37,516 nt of DNA from Collinsella aerofaciens (GTDB lineage: Bacteria > Actinomycetota > Coriobacteriia > Coriobacteriales > Coriobacteriaceae): the NCBI RefSeq assembly GCF_028209625.1, contig NZ_JAQLDU010000018.1, positions 1-37,516 of the forward strand. Direction: 5' to 3'. The notes under the pieces were generated by a model that made no database searches, was not told the DNA's origin, and saw only the letters and a program-made list of their open reading frames with translations. Of this stretch, positions 1 through 8,179 are shown in pieces (position 1 is the first letter of the stretch; each line of letters begins with the position of its first letter). A program made the translations under genes and the position numbers.

Positions 1-155
1 CGGAGGAATTCCGGAATCAGTCCCTATGTGCGGCGTAGGCCGCTTATTAGCCCGTCCAAGAATTGGGGCGCAGTTCAGTGCGCAGCGGAGGTTCTTTCAT
101 GTCCGAGGACGCGCCGGAAAGGAAGGTCGCCCTCGGGCCGAACAGCTATGGCAGC

Positions 156-1208
156 TTACGCGACGGTGTAAACCCAGTCGTGCTTATCCTCAACAGCACC
201 AGACTGGATGCCGGTCAGGGTCTCGCGGAGCTTCTTCATCACGGGGCCAATCTCGGTGTAGCCAGCCGGGAAGGTCACGGTCTCATCGGCACCATAGACC
301 TTGTTGTCAATCTCGCCAACCGGGGAGATGACGGCAGCGGTGCCGCACAGGCCGCACTCGACAAAGGTACCGGCCTTGACCTCAGCCCACTCGACGGGAC
401 GCTGGTCGACGGTCATGCCCAGGTCCTGAGCAACCTGAACGAGCGAGCGACGGGTGATGGAGGGCAGGATGGAGTCGGTGTGCGACTGAGGAACGACGAG
501 GGTGCCGTCCTCCTTCACGAACAGAACGTTCGCGCCGCCGGTCTCCTCGACATAGGTGCGGGACTCAGAGTCGAGATACAGGTTCTCGGCATAGCCCTCG
601 CGATGGGCCTCCATCGTGGGCTTGAGGGACATGGCGTAGTTGAGGCCGGCCTTGATGTTGCCGGTGCCGTGCGGTGCGGCGCGGTCGTACTCGGAAACGC
701 GCAGCTTGACGGGCTTGAGGCCACCCTTAAAGTACGGACCGACCGGGGTCACGAGAATGCGGAACGTGTACTCAGGAGCGGGAGCCACGCCGATCACGTC
801 ACCAGAGCCGATCATAAACGGACGCACGTACAGGGTTGCACCGGAGCCGAAGGGCGGAACCCAGGCGGCGTTGGCAGAAACGACCTGCTTGACGGCCTCA
901 ACAAACTTGTCCTTGGGGAACGGGGGCATCTCGAGGCGCTGGGCAGAGTTATACATACGCTCGGCGTTCATGTCGGGACGGAAGCAGACGATGCTGCCGT
1001 CCTCGGCGGTATAGGCCTTCAGGCCCTCAAAGACCTCCTGGCAGTAATGGAAGATGCCACCGCACTCGGAGACATGCAGGGTGTGGTCGGTGGTCAGGCC
1101 GCCCTCGTCCCACTCGCCGTCCTTCCAATGGGCCTCGTAGCTGTAATCGGTCTTCATGTAGCCAAAGCCGAGGCTACCCCAATCGATATCCTTCTTCTCG
1201 ACAGCCAT
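156..1208 (-). CDS. ilvE: Branched-chain amino acid aminotransferase
   Basis: A 350-residue fold-type IV PLP enzyme that exchanges the amino group between glutamate and the branched-chain 2-oxo acids, the last step of leucine, isoleucine and valine synthesis and the first of their breakdown; cytosolic. The PLP lysine is expected at K186 in GTGNIKAGLNYA, followed by the conserved EETGGANV stretch. Length fits the eukaryote-like BCAT2 group. The ATG at 1208 is chosen because an AAGGAG ribosome site lies 6 bases before it and the family N-terminus begins there; the open frame extends further upstream without a matching protein. A leader of roughly 150 bases separates the start from a TACAAT -10 candidate at 1362-1367. 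The gene appears to be a single unit; DedA upstream ends in its own terminator. Confidence 0.95.
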   Translation of the reverse strand: MAVEKKDIDWGSLGFGYMKTDYSYEAHWKDGEWDEGGLTTDHTLHVSECGGIFHYCQEVFEGLKAYTAEDGSIVCFRPDMNAERMYNSAQRLEMPPFPKDKFVEAVKQVVSANAAWVPPFGSGATLYVRPFMIGSGDVIGVAPAPEYTFRILVTPVGPYFKGGLKPVKLRVSEYDRAAPHGTGNIKAGLNYAMSLKPTMEAHREGYAENLYLDSESRTYVEETGGANVLFVKEDGTLVVPQSHTDSILPSITRRSLVQVAQDLGMTVDQRPVEWAEVKAGTFVECGLCGTAAVISPVGEIDNKVYGADETVTFPAGYTEIGPVMKKLRETLTGIQSGAVEDKHDWVYTVA

Positions 1209-1361
1209 ATGTCGCTCCTTACATACACAGTTGCATACTCGCGAACCCGCACGCAAGGACCGGGGTCGACCGCGTCGCAACGTCGCACGCCCGGAGCGTA
1301 GAGCCGGACGGGACACGCGAACGGCATCAAAGCCGATGGCACGTCGATTCGCATGCACGAG

Positions 1362-1413
1362 ATTGTACTCCCCGTACGCGTCTGATAAAACGCTTTTCTT
1401 TAACTAAGTAAAG
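1362..1413 (-). promoter_or_regulatory. ilvE promoter with candidate 16-bp operator
   Basis: Reading on minus, a TACAAT -10 candidate lies at 1362-1367. A near-palindrome CTTTAACTAAGTAAAG occupies 1398-1413 (plus-strand spelling), just upstream of where the -35 would be. The same 16-mer with about 13 of 16 identities recurs upstream of the amino-acid ABC importer (33245-33260) and the aminotransferase (37390-37405). The -35 is weak, which would suit an activator. The binding protein is unknown. Confidence 0.5.
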
Positions 1414-1433
1414 TATTTTCATTTGACCGAAGC

Positions 1434-1467
1434 AAAAAGGCCCGCCACCGTAAGCGGTGACGGGCCT
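1434..1467 (-). terminator. Rho-independent terminator of the DedA gene
   Basis: On the minus strand, arms AGGCCCG and CGGGCCT enclose an inner CACCG/CGGTG stem with a four-base loop and are followed by five U residues. It lies just past the DedA stop and before the ilvE promoter. Confidence 0.85.
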
Positions 1468-1496
1468 CAACGGCACGGTTTGCGCGCTGGCTCGAG

Positions 1497-2144
1497 CTAC
1501 GCGTTCTTTTTGCCCAGCTTAGCCTTAACCAGACCGACCACGGTCGGGATGATCGACACGGCGACGATGCCGATAATCAGCAGCTCAAAGTGCTCCTGCA
1601 CAAAGGGGATGCCGCCAAAGAAGTAGCCCAGCAGAGTGAAGACCGTCGACCAGGTAATGCCGCCCAGCACGTTAAAGATGACAAAGTTGCGCCAATGCAT
1701 GCCGCCCATGCCGGCGATGAAGGGCACAAAGGTGCGGATAAACGGGAAGAAGCGACCCAGGAAGATGGCCAGGTGGCCCCATTTGTCCAGGAAGTCCTCG
1801 GACTTTTTGATGCGCTCGGGCGTCATGGCCTTCACCTTGCCCGAGGCGATGATCTTTTGGCCAAAGAAATGACCGATCATAAAGTTGCACTGATCGCCCA
1901 AGATGGCAGCCGTCCATGCGACGGCCAGCAGAGCCACGATGTTAAAGCCGCCGTTGTGGGCAAAGAAACCCGAGGCAAACAGCAGCGAATCGCCGGGAAG
2001 GAACGGGAAGAACACCACGCCCGTCTCGATAAAGATGATCAGGAACACGCAGCCATAGGCCATAAGCGGGCCGGCGGCGATCCAGCTGGCGATCGCGGTG
2101 CGCGGATCCTTAAGCAGCTCGGCGATAAAATTGATGAAACCCAT
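1497..2144 (-). CDS. DedA family (SNARE-associated/VTT) membrane protein
   Basis: A 215-residue polytopic inner-membrane protein of the DedA family. Members act in membrane homeostasis and some flip undecaprenyl phosphate or phospholipids; the role here is not known. Seen: a conserved acidic/proline segment ETGVVFFPFLPGDSLL near residues 40-55 and the second signature FLGRFFPFIRTFVPFIAGMGGM near 125-150, with hydrophobic helices around them and a basic C-terminal tail KAKLGKKNA. The ATG at 2144 follows GAGAGG and gives the usual family length; the longer open frame adds 23 residues with no family match. It is divergent from cysE and stands alone. Confidence 0.93.
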   Translation of the reverse strand: MGFINFIAELLKDPRTAIASWIAAGPLMAYGCVFLIIFIETGVVFFPFLPGDSLLFASGFFAHNGGFNIVALLAVAWTAAILGDQCNFMIGHFFGQKIIASGKVKAMTPERIKKSEDFLDKWGHLAIFLGRFFPFIRTFVPFIAGMGGMHWRNFVIFNVLGGITWSTVFTLLGYFFGGIPFVQEHFELLIIGIVAVSIIPTVVGLVKAKLGKKNA

Positions 2145-2310
2145 GAAGTAAAACCTCTCAGTTGTGGGCGCGGACACGTCCAAGTTGACCAGTATACGGT
2201 TGTGACGCGGCAACGCACACGACCTTACAAAAGCGTGACTTCATTACCAGCAAGTTTGCATAATTGACACCTGTCGCGCAAAGCCGAGCAAGATTGCTCT
2301 TCCTAATCCC

Positions 2311-2327
2311 TAGCGAATCGCTATACT
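2311..2327 (+). promoter_or_regulatory. Candidate cysE promoter with overlapping palindrome
   Basis: A perfect palindrome TAGCGA-A-TCGCTA (2311-2323) overlaps a TATACT -10 candidate (2322-2327), 42 bases before the cysE GTG. A repressor bound there would block the promoter. No convincing -35 is seen at 16-18 bases. The rest of the 224-base divergent gap shows nothing else clear. Confidence 0.4.
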
Positions 2328-2368
2328 TTATTGAATTGCATTGTCGCGGTGCTAAGGGAGGGCGGCCG

Positions 2369-3073
2369 GTGAGCTTTATCAATACCATTCGCGAGGACAT
2401 CAAGACCGTCCAGGCACAGGACCCCGCCGCGCAAAACGGCCTAGTCATCTTCCTTTCTTACCCCGGCCTGCACGCCAAGTGGAACCACGTGCCCGAGCAC
2501 TGGCTGTGGGAACATGGACATCGCTCGCTCGCCCGCGTGCTCTCGCAAATCACCCGCCATATCACCGGCGTCGAGATTCATCCCGCCGCGCAGATCGGCA
2601 AGCACTTCTTTATCGACCATGCCATGGGCGTCGTCATCGGCGAGACCACCATTGTGGGCGACAACTGCGTGCTCTACCAGGGCGTCACGCTCGGCGGTAC
2701 CGGCAACGAGACCGGTAAGCGCCACCCAACGCTCGGCAATAACGTCACTGTGGGCACAGGCGCCAAGGTGCTCGGTAACATCCGCATCGGCAACAACGTC
2801 AAGATCGGCGGCAACTCGGTCGTCGTCAAAGACGTACCCGATAACTGCACCGTCGTGGGCGTGCCCGGGCGCATCATCAAGCGCAACGGCTGCCGCGTGT
2901 TCGAAGAAAGCTTCGATGCCAAGCAGCATCGCGAGTACATGCCCGATGACGCCGCCGAGCAGAGCGCCCTCAACCGCCAGGGCATCACCGAGAATGCCCG
3001 CCGCGTCAAGGAACTCGAGCGAGAGGTGGCCGAGCTCAAGGCCCTCGTCGCCAAGCTCGTGGACGAGCACTAG
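2369..3073 (+). CDS. cysE: Serine O-acetyltransferase
   Basis: A 234-residue enzyme making O-acetylserine from serine and acetyl-CoA, the committed step of cysteine synthesis. Seen: an N-terminal helical region (residues 1-60), then left-handed beta-helix hexapeptide repeats containing the conserved [19 protein letters not shown] and YQGVTLGG segments, and a C-terminal coiled coil ([18 protein letters not shown]) that extends past the usual tail. A GTG at 2369 is chosen: GGGAGGG lies 6-8 bases upstream, while the longer frame to 2264 runs through the promoter. No cysK is adjacent. A terminator follows. Confidence 0.95.
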   Translation: MSFINTIREDIKTVQAQDPAAQNGLVIFLSYPGLHAKWNHVPEHWLWEHGHRSLARVLSQITRHITGVEIHPAAQIGKHFFIDHAMGVVIGETTIVGDNCVLYQGVTLGGTGNETGKRHPTLGNNVTVGTGAKVLGNIRIGNNVKIGGNSVVVKDVPDNCTVVGVPGRIIKRNGCRVFEESFDAKQHREYMPDDAAEQSALNRQGITENARRVKELEREVAELKALVAKLVDEH

Positions 3074-3112
3074 GAACGCGAGCGGCACAAAACAACATCG
3101 ACACCGACGCAA

Positions 3113-3147
3113 AAGGCGCGCCAGGGAATCAATCCCCGGCACGCCTT
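3113..3147 (+). terminator. Terminator after cysE
   Basis: Arms at 3113-3126 and 3134-3147 pair over 14 positions with two mismatches (AAGGCG..GCC..GGG against CCC..GGC..CGCCTT). The gap lies between convergent genes, so it may serve both strands; the U tract is poor. Confidence 0.6.
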
Positions 3148-3156
3148 GTTTCCAAT

Positions 3157-3184
3157 GTGACATGCGGAACTGTCCCTTTGTCAC
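3157..3184. repeat. GGGACA-type hairpin repeat
   Basis: GTGACA and TGTCAC arms flank a core that reads AAAGGGACAG on minus. It ends two bases from the stop codon of the ABC exporter gene. It shares its core with the repeats at 12900, 15082, 19665 and 22814. Confidence 0.55.
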
Positions 3185-3185
3185 C

Positions 3186-5186
3186 TTAGGCGAACTGACT
3201 CAGATAGAGGTCGGCGTAGGCGCCCTCGGCAGCCAGCAGTTCCTTATGCGTGCCTTGCTCGATAATGTTGCCGTGATCCATGACCAGAATCAGGTCGGCA
3301 TCCACGATCGTCGACAGGCGATGTGCGATCACAAAGCTCGTGCGCCCATGCATGAGCGCGTCCATGGCACGGCCGATGGCAAGCTCGGTGCGCGTATCCA
3401 CGCTTGAGGTCGCCTCATCCAGAATGAGAATCGCCGGGTTGTTGAGCAGCACGCGCGCAATGGTCAGCAGCTGACGCTGGCCCTGGCTGATGCTTTCGGC
3501 ATCATTGGCCACGCGCGTGTCGTAGCCCTGCGGCATGGTGCGCACAAAGAAGTCGACCTGCGCGGCGCGGGCGGCAGCCACGATCTCGTCGCGCGTTGCC
3601 TCGGGGCAGCCGTAGGCGATGTTTTCGGCAATCGTGCCGTCGAACAGCCAGGCGTCCTGCAGCACCATGCCAAACTGCTGACGTAACTCACCGCGGTTCA
3701 TGAGGCGCGTATCCACACCGTCGAGCGTAATGCGGCCGCCGTCAATCTCGTAGAAGCGCATGAGCAGGTTGATGAGCGTGGTCTTACCCGCACCCGTGGT
3801 TCCCACCACCGCAATCTTCTGACCCGGTTCGGCGGTAAACGACACGTCGCGCATGAGCGGCTTTTCGGGCGTGTAGCCAAAGCGCACATGCTCAAAAGCG
3901 ACGCGGCCCTCAACGCGACCCGGCAGCTTGGCGGCCTCGTCCGGCAGCGGATCGGCCTCCATCTCGGGCTCATCGAGCAGGTCGAACACGCGCTCCGCAC
4001 TCGCCAGCGCGCTCTGCAGCGAGTTGAAGGTGAACGACAGCTGCGTCATGGGTTCGGACGCCTCGTAGATAAACTGGAAGAACGCCTGGAACACGCCGAC
4101 GGTCATATGCCCGGCAACCAGCATGCTGCAGCCCACGAGCGCAATCACGATCTGCGCCAGGCGACCGATAAAGCGCACCGCAGGGCCGACGGCATTGATC
4201 ATAAAGTCGGCCTTGGTACTCACGCGCGCTAGCTCACTCGAGGCCTGGTGCACCTCGGCAGAACTCTGACGCTCGCAGTTAAACGCACGAATCACCAGAC
4301 GGCCCGAATAGCCTTCCTCGACCGCACTCGTAATCTTGGACACCCACTCCTGGCGCTCGCCGGTCACGTCATGTGTGCGACGCGAGACCACTTTGGTCAC
4401 CAGCAGCGACAACGCCGTAAAGAACAAAAAGACCAGCGTGAGCGGCACGCTAAACACGAACATTACGCTCACGGCGCCCACCACGGTACCGATCGACACC
4501 AGAAGCTGCAGCAAGCCGCGCTGCATGCTTTCGGACATCTTGTCCAGGTCGTTGGTCGCGCGGCTGACGACCTCGCCGGGACGATGCGCGTCAAAGTAGG
4601 CAAGCGGCAGACGGTTGAGCTTTTGTGCGATGCGGTTGCGTAGACGCAGGTTGAGACGCTCGGCAACGCTCGACATCAAAAAGCTCTGGAGTGCGTAGAA
4701 CGAGGCGGCGGCGGTCCAGATCATAAAGTAGATGAAGATGGTCCTGCCGCAGTTCTCCCAGGTAATGCTGAAGGTAGTGTTGTTGGCAAACGCCACCTTC
4801 ATGTGCCCCCACAGTTCATCGATCACGCGGGCGCTGTAGGCCGGCGCCGCGGTGTTAAAGATGGCATAGAACACGATGCTCGCGAACACGATATAGAAAC
4901 GCCAATGGTCGCCGGCGGCCTCGCTCCACAGGCGGCGCACCGTCGCCCAGGTGTCGCGGGGCGTCTCGTCCTCGTCCTCGTCGTCAACGTCGCGCATGCG
5001 CTCTGCCTCGGCGCGGGCGCGCTCGTCCTCGGCGCGCTCGTTTTCCTCGTAGAGCGCCTGGCGGCGAGCCTCGCGCTCCGCCGCCTTGGCGGCTTCGTCC
5101 AGGCCGGGCGTGGCGCCCACCGCCTCGACTGTCTCTGCAACCGCGGCGTCATCGGCGATGCCCTGCTTCTTGAGCTCCTCGGTCAT
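3186..5186 (-). CDS. ABC exporter half-transporter, canonical ATP site
   Basis: A 666-residue membrane-permease/ATPase fusion. After an unusual charged, coiled-coil-like N-terminal extension of about 85 residues (rich in A, E, R, D) come a six-helix exporter domain and an ATPase domain with Walker A VVGTTGAGKTT, signature SISQGQRQL, Walker B ILILDEATSSVD with the catalytic glutamate, and H-loop IAHRLST. The signature has SQGQ in place of SGGQ. The ATG at 5186 follows GGAGGTGAG by 8 bases and starts one base after the previous stop, so the two half-transporters are translationally coupled and should form a heterodimer. The substrate (drug, lipid or peptide) cannot be told. The MarR gene heads the operon. 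Confidence 0.93.
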   Translation of the reverse strand: MTEELKKQGIADDAAVAETVEAVGATPGLDEAAKAAEREARRQALYEENERAEDERARAEAERMRDVDDEDEDETPRDTWATVRRLWSEAAGDHWRFYIVFASIVFYAIFNTAAPAYSARVIDELWGHMKVAFANNTTFSITWENCGRTIFIYFMIWTAAASFYALQSFLMSSVAERLNLRLRNRIAQKLNRLPLAYFDAHRPGEVVSRATNDLDKMSESMQRGLLQLLVSIGTVVGAVSVMFVFSVPLTLVFLFFTALSLLVTKVVSRRTHDVTGERQEWVSKITSAVEEGYSGRLVIRAFNCERQSSAEVHQASSELARVSTKADFMINAVGPAVRFIGRLAQIVIALVGCSMLVAGHMTVGVFQAFFQFIYEASEPMTQLSFTFNSLQSALASAERVFDLLDEPEMEADPLPDEAAKLPGRVEGRVAFEHVRFGYTPEKPLMRDVSFTAEPGQKIAVVGTTGAGKTTLINLLMRFYEIDGGRITLDGVDTRLMNRGELRQQFGMVLQDAWLFDGTIAENIAYGCPEATRDEIVAAARAAQVDFFVRTMPQGYDTRVANDAESISQGQRQLLTIARVLLNNPAILILDEATSSVDTRTELAIGRAMDALMHGRTSFVIAHRLSTIVDADLILVMDHGNIIEQGTHKELLAAEGAYADLYLSQFA

Positions 5187-5187
5187 G

Positions 5188-6924
5188 CTACTCACCTCCC
5201 TTCATCTGCGATTCCGCGATAGCGCGGTACACCTCGCAGGTTTCCATAAGCTCGCCATGCGTGCCCAGGCCCACGACCTCGCCATCCTTGAGCACGACAA
5301 TCTGGTCGGCGTGCAGAATCGTCGAGATGCGCTGCGCGATGATGAGCACCGCGGCGTCGCGCGTCTCGTCCTGCAGCGCATGGCGCAGGGCCGCATCGGT
5401 CTTAAAGTCCAGGGCCGAAAAACTATCGTCGAAGATATATAGATCGGCATGCTTCATGAGCGCACGGGCGATGGCCAGACGTTGGCGCTGGCCGCCCGAA
5501 AAGTTCGTACCGCCCTGGGCAACCGGGGTATCGAGCCCCTGCGGTTGATCGAGCACAAAGGTGCTCTGGGCAACCTGCAGCGCATGAAGCATGTCCGCCT
5601 CGGTCGCGTCCTCGTTGCCAAAGCGCAGATTGCTTGCCACGGTGCCCGAGAACAGCCACGCCTTCTGCGGCACATAGGCAATGCGCCCGCGAATCTCGTC
5701 TTGCGAAAGGTCGCGCAGGTCAACACCGTCCAGGCGAATGGTGCCCTTCGTGGCATCGTGAAAACGCAGCAAGAGCTTTGCCACCGTCGACTTACCCGAA
5801 CCGGTCGAGCCCACGATCGCGGTGGTCTGCCCGCGACGGCAGGCAAAACTCAGGTTGCACAGGGCGTCCTCGTCGGCATCGTCAAAACGGAACGACATGT
5901 GGTCGAACACGGCCACCGCGTCGGCGCCGTCTGCGGACTCAGGCGCCCCGTCGCCCAGCGTGGCCTTGCCGTCCACGATGCTCGGCTCGATTTCGAGCAC
6001 CTGCTGCGCACGGTTGAGGCACGCCGCGGCGCGCGGAAGCGTCAGCACCACCATCTGCGCCATCATCACAAAGAACAGGATCAGAATCGCGTACTCCAGC
6101 ACGGCCGAGATGCTGCCGATTTGCATGGCATGGACGCCCACGCGGTTGCCGCCCACCCACAGCACCGCCACCTCGGCAATGTTCATCAAAAAGAAGCTGG
6201 AGCTGTCGAGACCCACAAACAGGTGGTTGACCTTGATGGCATTGGCCGCGTAATCGCTAAACACCTCGTCCAGGCGCTGCTCCTCGTGGCGCTCCTTGTT
6301 AAATGCGCGGATGACGCGCACGCCCACGATGTTCTCGCGCAGCACCACGTTCATACGGTCGATAAAGCTCTGCAGGCGCATAAAGATCGGCGCGGCGTTG
6401 GCAACGGTAAAGACCGCCGCCACCAGCACGATCGCAACGACCACGCCCAGCAGCGTGCCCATGGCAGGATCGATAAACCAGGCAAAGATGATGCCCGCGA
6501 CGGCCAAGAACGGCACCGGCAGCACCAGCTGAATGGTCTGCAGAATCGCCTGCTGAATCACGTTGATGTCGTTGAGCGAGCGCGTGATCATCGAACCCGT
6601 GCCAAAGCGCTCAAAGTCACTGGCAGACAGCTCGAGCGACTTATCGTAGACGGCGTTGCGGATGTCGCAGGCCACATTGGCCGCCAGACGGGCCGAAAGA
6701 TAACAGCCCAGCACCGCACCACCGCTGGCCATGCCGGTCGCGATAAGCATGTAGAGGCCATTGCGCAAAATGTAGTCGACATCCCCCGTGGTGATACCGG
6801 TGTTGACCATGTTCGCCAGCATCGTGGGAACCAACAGCGTGCCGACGTTATCAACCAGCAGCACCAGCAGCGTCACTGCGATAAGCCCTCGATAGGGCTT
6901 CAGAAACCTCATTAACAGTCGCAC
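5188..6924 (-). CDS. ABC exporter half-transporter, degenerate ATP site
   Basis: A 578-residue permease/ATPase fusion, partner of the next gene. Six membrane helices occupy about residues 12-300. The ATPase has Walker A IVGSTGSGKST (near 371-379), signature NFSGGQRQR (near 474-482), and Walker B YIFDDSFSALD, where the catalytic glutamate is replaced by D500; the H-loop histidine is replaced by Q530 (IIAQRIST). This is the pattern of the non-hydrolysing half of asymmetric exporters. The GTG at 6924 has GAGG at 7 bases; an alternative ATG at 6912 overlaps the marR stop as TAATG and would shorten the protein by four residues. Either way it is coupled to marR. Confidence 0.92.
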   Translation of the reverse strand: MRLLMRFLKPYRGLIAVTLLVLLVDNVGTLLVPTMLANMVNTGITTGDVDYILRNGLYMLIATGMASGGAVLGCYLSARLAANVACDIRNAVYDKSLELSASDFERFGTGSMITRSLNDINVIQQAILQTIQLVLPVPFLAVAGIIFAWFIDPAMGTLLGVVVAIVLVAAVFTVANAAPIFMRLQSFIDRMNVVLRENIVGVRVIRAFNKERHEEQRLDEVFSDYAANAIKVNHLFVGLDSSSFFLMNIAEVAVLWVGGNRVGVHAMQIGSISAVLEYAILILFFVMMAQMVVLTLPRAAACLNRAQQVLEIEPSIVDGKATLGDGAPESADGADAVAVFDHMSFRFDDADEDALCNLSFACRRGQTTAIVGSTGSGKSTVAKLLLRFHDATKGTIRLDGVDLRDLSQDEIRGRIAYVPQKAWLFSGTVASNLRFGNEDATEADMLHALQVAQSTFVLDQPQGLDTPVAQGGTNFSGGQRQRLAIARALMKHADLYIFDDSFSALDFKTDAALRHALQDETRDAAVLIIAQRISTILHADQIVVLKDGEVVGLGTHGELMETCEVYRAIAESQMKGGE

Positions 6925-7412
6925 GACTCCCCCTCACCTTGATTCTCGGCTTGGCTCTCGGCAGCGATATGCTGCTTAAATGCCTCGCACTCCTCACCGA
7001 GCACCTGAGAGAATTTTCCGATCAAGCGCATAATCTCGCGCTGCTCACACGGCTCAAGCGCGCCAAAGGCTCGCTGCTCGGCCTTGAGTGCCGGCAGCGC
7101 ATAACGCTCGGCAAATCGCCTGCCCTCTTCGGTCAGGCTCACAACCTTGTTCTTACGACTGCCTTCGGCAAACTCCAACGTTGCGAAGCCCCGCGCCGTC
7201 AAGGTTTTAATGGCCGAGTTGATGGTCTGCTTGCTGTAGAACCATTCGCTTGTCAGACGGCTTACGGCAATACTGCCGCCCGCCGTGCTGGTATCGACGA
7301 GCATCCAGTAAGCGCAGTCCGAAAGGCCGCAGGCGCGCGAGAACTCCGAATAGATATGGTCGAGTCCATTGAGCAACCGGTCGAAGTCGACCAGCGTAAC
7401 CGCACTATTCAT
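6912..7412 (-). CDS. MarR family transcriptional regulator
   Basis: A 166-residue winged-helix regulator. Seen: helical N-terminus with LDHIYSEFSRACGLSDCAYWML, DNA-binding segment SEWFYSKQTINSAIKTLTARGF and a wing with SRKNKVVSLTEEGRRFAERY, the MarR hallmark. The C-terminus is acidic and ends CDC. It is first gene of the operon with the two exporter halves and overlaps the next start, so it most likely represses its own operon and responds to a ligand that the exporter handles. Tandem 14-base repeats in its promoter support autoregulation. Confidence 0.92.
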   Translation of the reverse strand: MNSAVTLVDFDRLLNGLDHIYSEFSRACGLSDCAYWMLVDTSTAGGSIAVSRLTSEWFYSKQTINSAIKTLTARGFATLEFAEGSRKNKVVSLTEEGRRFAERYALPALKAEQRAFGALEPCEQREIMRLIGKFSQVLGEECEAFKQHIAAESQAENQGEGESCDC

Positions 7413-7430
7413 CTATCCCACCATTCGATT

Positions 7431-7488
7431 GTCCGATTTTTGACCAATTTTATATCTCTAGATTAGTCCGAGTTTTGACTATCGTCAA
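7431..7488 (-). promoter_or_regulatory. marR operon promoter with tandem operator repeats
   Basis: On minus, TTGACG (7483-7488) and TAATCT (7460-7465) are separated by exactly 17 bases. GTCAAAACTCGGAC (7466-7479) fills most of the spacer, and GTCAAAAATCGGAC (7431-7444) recurs 35 bases downstream with 13 of 14 identical, after the expected transcription start. This arrangement suits repression by MarR. Confidence 0.7.
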
Positions 7489-7531
7489 CAGGCTCTCCGC
7501 AAACGCGTGCACTTTTATGGCCTATCGGCAG

Positions 7532-7567
7532 AAAAAGACCGCCGGCGCGGGGGCGGCGCCAGCGGTC
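7532..7567 (-). terminator. Terminator of the 96-residue gene
   Basis: On minus, GACCGC-T-GGCGC pairs with GCGCC-G-GCGGTC around a 7-base loop and is followed by a run of U residues. It isolates the small gene from marR. Confidence 0.85.
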
Positions 7568-7593
7568 ACGTGAAAATCGGGTTTTATTGCCTG

Positions 7594-7884
7594 TTAGGCA
7601 GCGACGGCCTCGTAGACCGTAGCGCCCGCAAAGCTGTCATGCAGGCTCTTGCCGCAGATCCAAGGCAGCTCGACGACCTCGCAGACCGTGTTGACCAGCT
7701 CGGAGCAGTCAGTAAAGTGGCCCTTATCGTTGAGGGCCTCGCAATCCTGAACACGCCAATAGCCATCGGTATGCGTGATGTAGTACTCGTGGTTGTCGAT
7801 TGTCACAAAAGCACGCGTCTTGGAACGCAGCAGCTTCAGAAATCCTTCGAAGTCAGTCTCGACAACATCTCCAGCCTGGAACAT
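7594..7884 (-). CDS. Conserved-looking hypothetical protein, 96 residues
   Basis: Not recognised. A 96-residue acidic soluble protein beginning MFQAGDVVETDFEGF. It has no signal peptide or membrane segment. The middle (TRAFVTIDNHEYYITHTDGYWRVQDCEALN) reads as alternating beta strands and the rest as helix, with four cysteines. The ATG at 7884 is set by GGAGG 8 bases upstream. It has its own terminator and its own upstream inverted repeat, so it is monocistronic. Strong ribosome site and terminator argue that it is a real gene. Confidence 0.75.
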   Translation of the reverse strand: MFQAGDVVETDFEGFLKLLRSKTRAFVTIDNHEYYITHTDGYWRVQDCEALNDKGHFTDCSELVNTVCEVVELPWICGKSLHDSFAGATVYEAVAA

Positions 7885-7920
7885 GATAGTTACCTCCTGG
7901 CCCAGCGCCACCACAGCGCA

Positions 7921-7960
7921 TTGATAAACGTTGGTACCCCTTTAGTAAAACCTTTATCAA
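7921..7960. promoter_or_regulatory. Inverted repeat upstream of the small gene
   Basis: TTGATAAA (7921-7928) and TTTATCAA (7953-7960) are perfect 8-base arms separated by 24 bases. They lie 37-76 bases upstream of the minus-strand start at 7884 in the divergent gap with the nitroreductase gene. They may be an operator pair or include a TTGATA -35. No clear hexamers are seen closer to the nitroreductase. Confidence 0.4.
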
Positions 7961-8179
7961 TGGATATGCGCCCATGTTTTAGGCAAGTGGTAAAAAACCG
8001 CAGGGTAGACGGGATAAAACGTTTAACCATCTCATCAGCTTCTCACATTCTTGCCGCAGTTTTATGCAAGCCGACTTCTCCGATTGGTGGCTATTGCTGT
8101 TTGGGGCCCTCTGCGCGATTACGGCTACGGCACGACGGGTAAGAACGGAGCATCTGCAACGTCATCGCTAGGAGAACCC

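Noticed and set aside
63..1301. Plus-strand frame over ilvE with a GGAGG-like site before ATG at 99
   Set aside because: The frame is antisense to all of ilvE, with no recognisable protein; the ribosome-like site seems to be chance. Bases 1-155 show no other supported feature.
1209..1360. Leader peptide attenuator for ilvE
   Set aside because: A short frame exists (from about 1354 on minus) but has no run of Leu, Ile or Val codons and runs into ilvE without a terminator/antiterminator pair.
3186..7412. Bacteriocin or RiPP export cluster
   Set aside because: No precursor peptide, modifying enzyme or peptidase domain lies nearby; only MarR and the two half-transporters.
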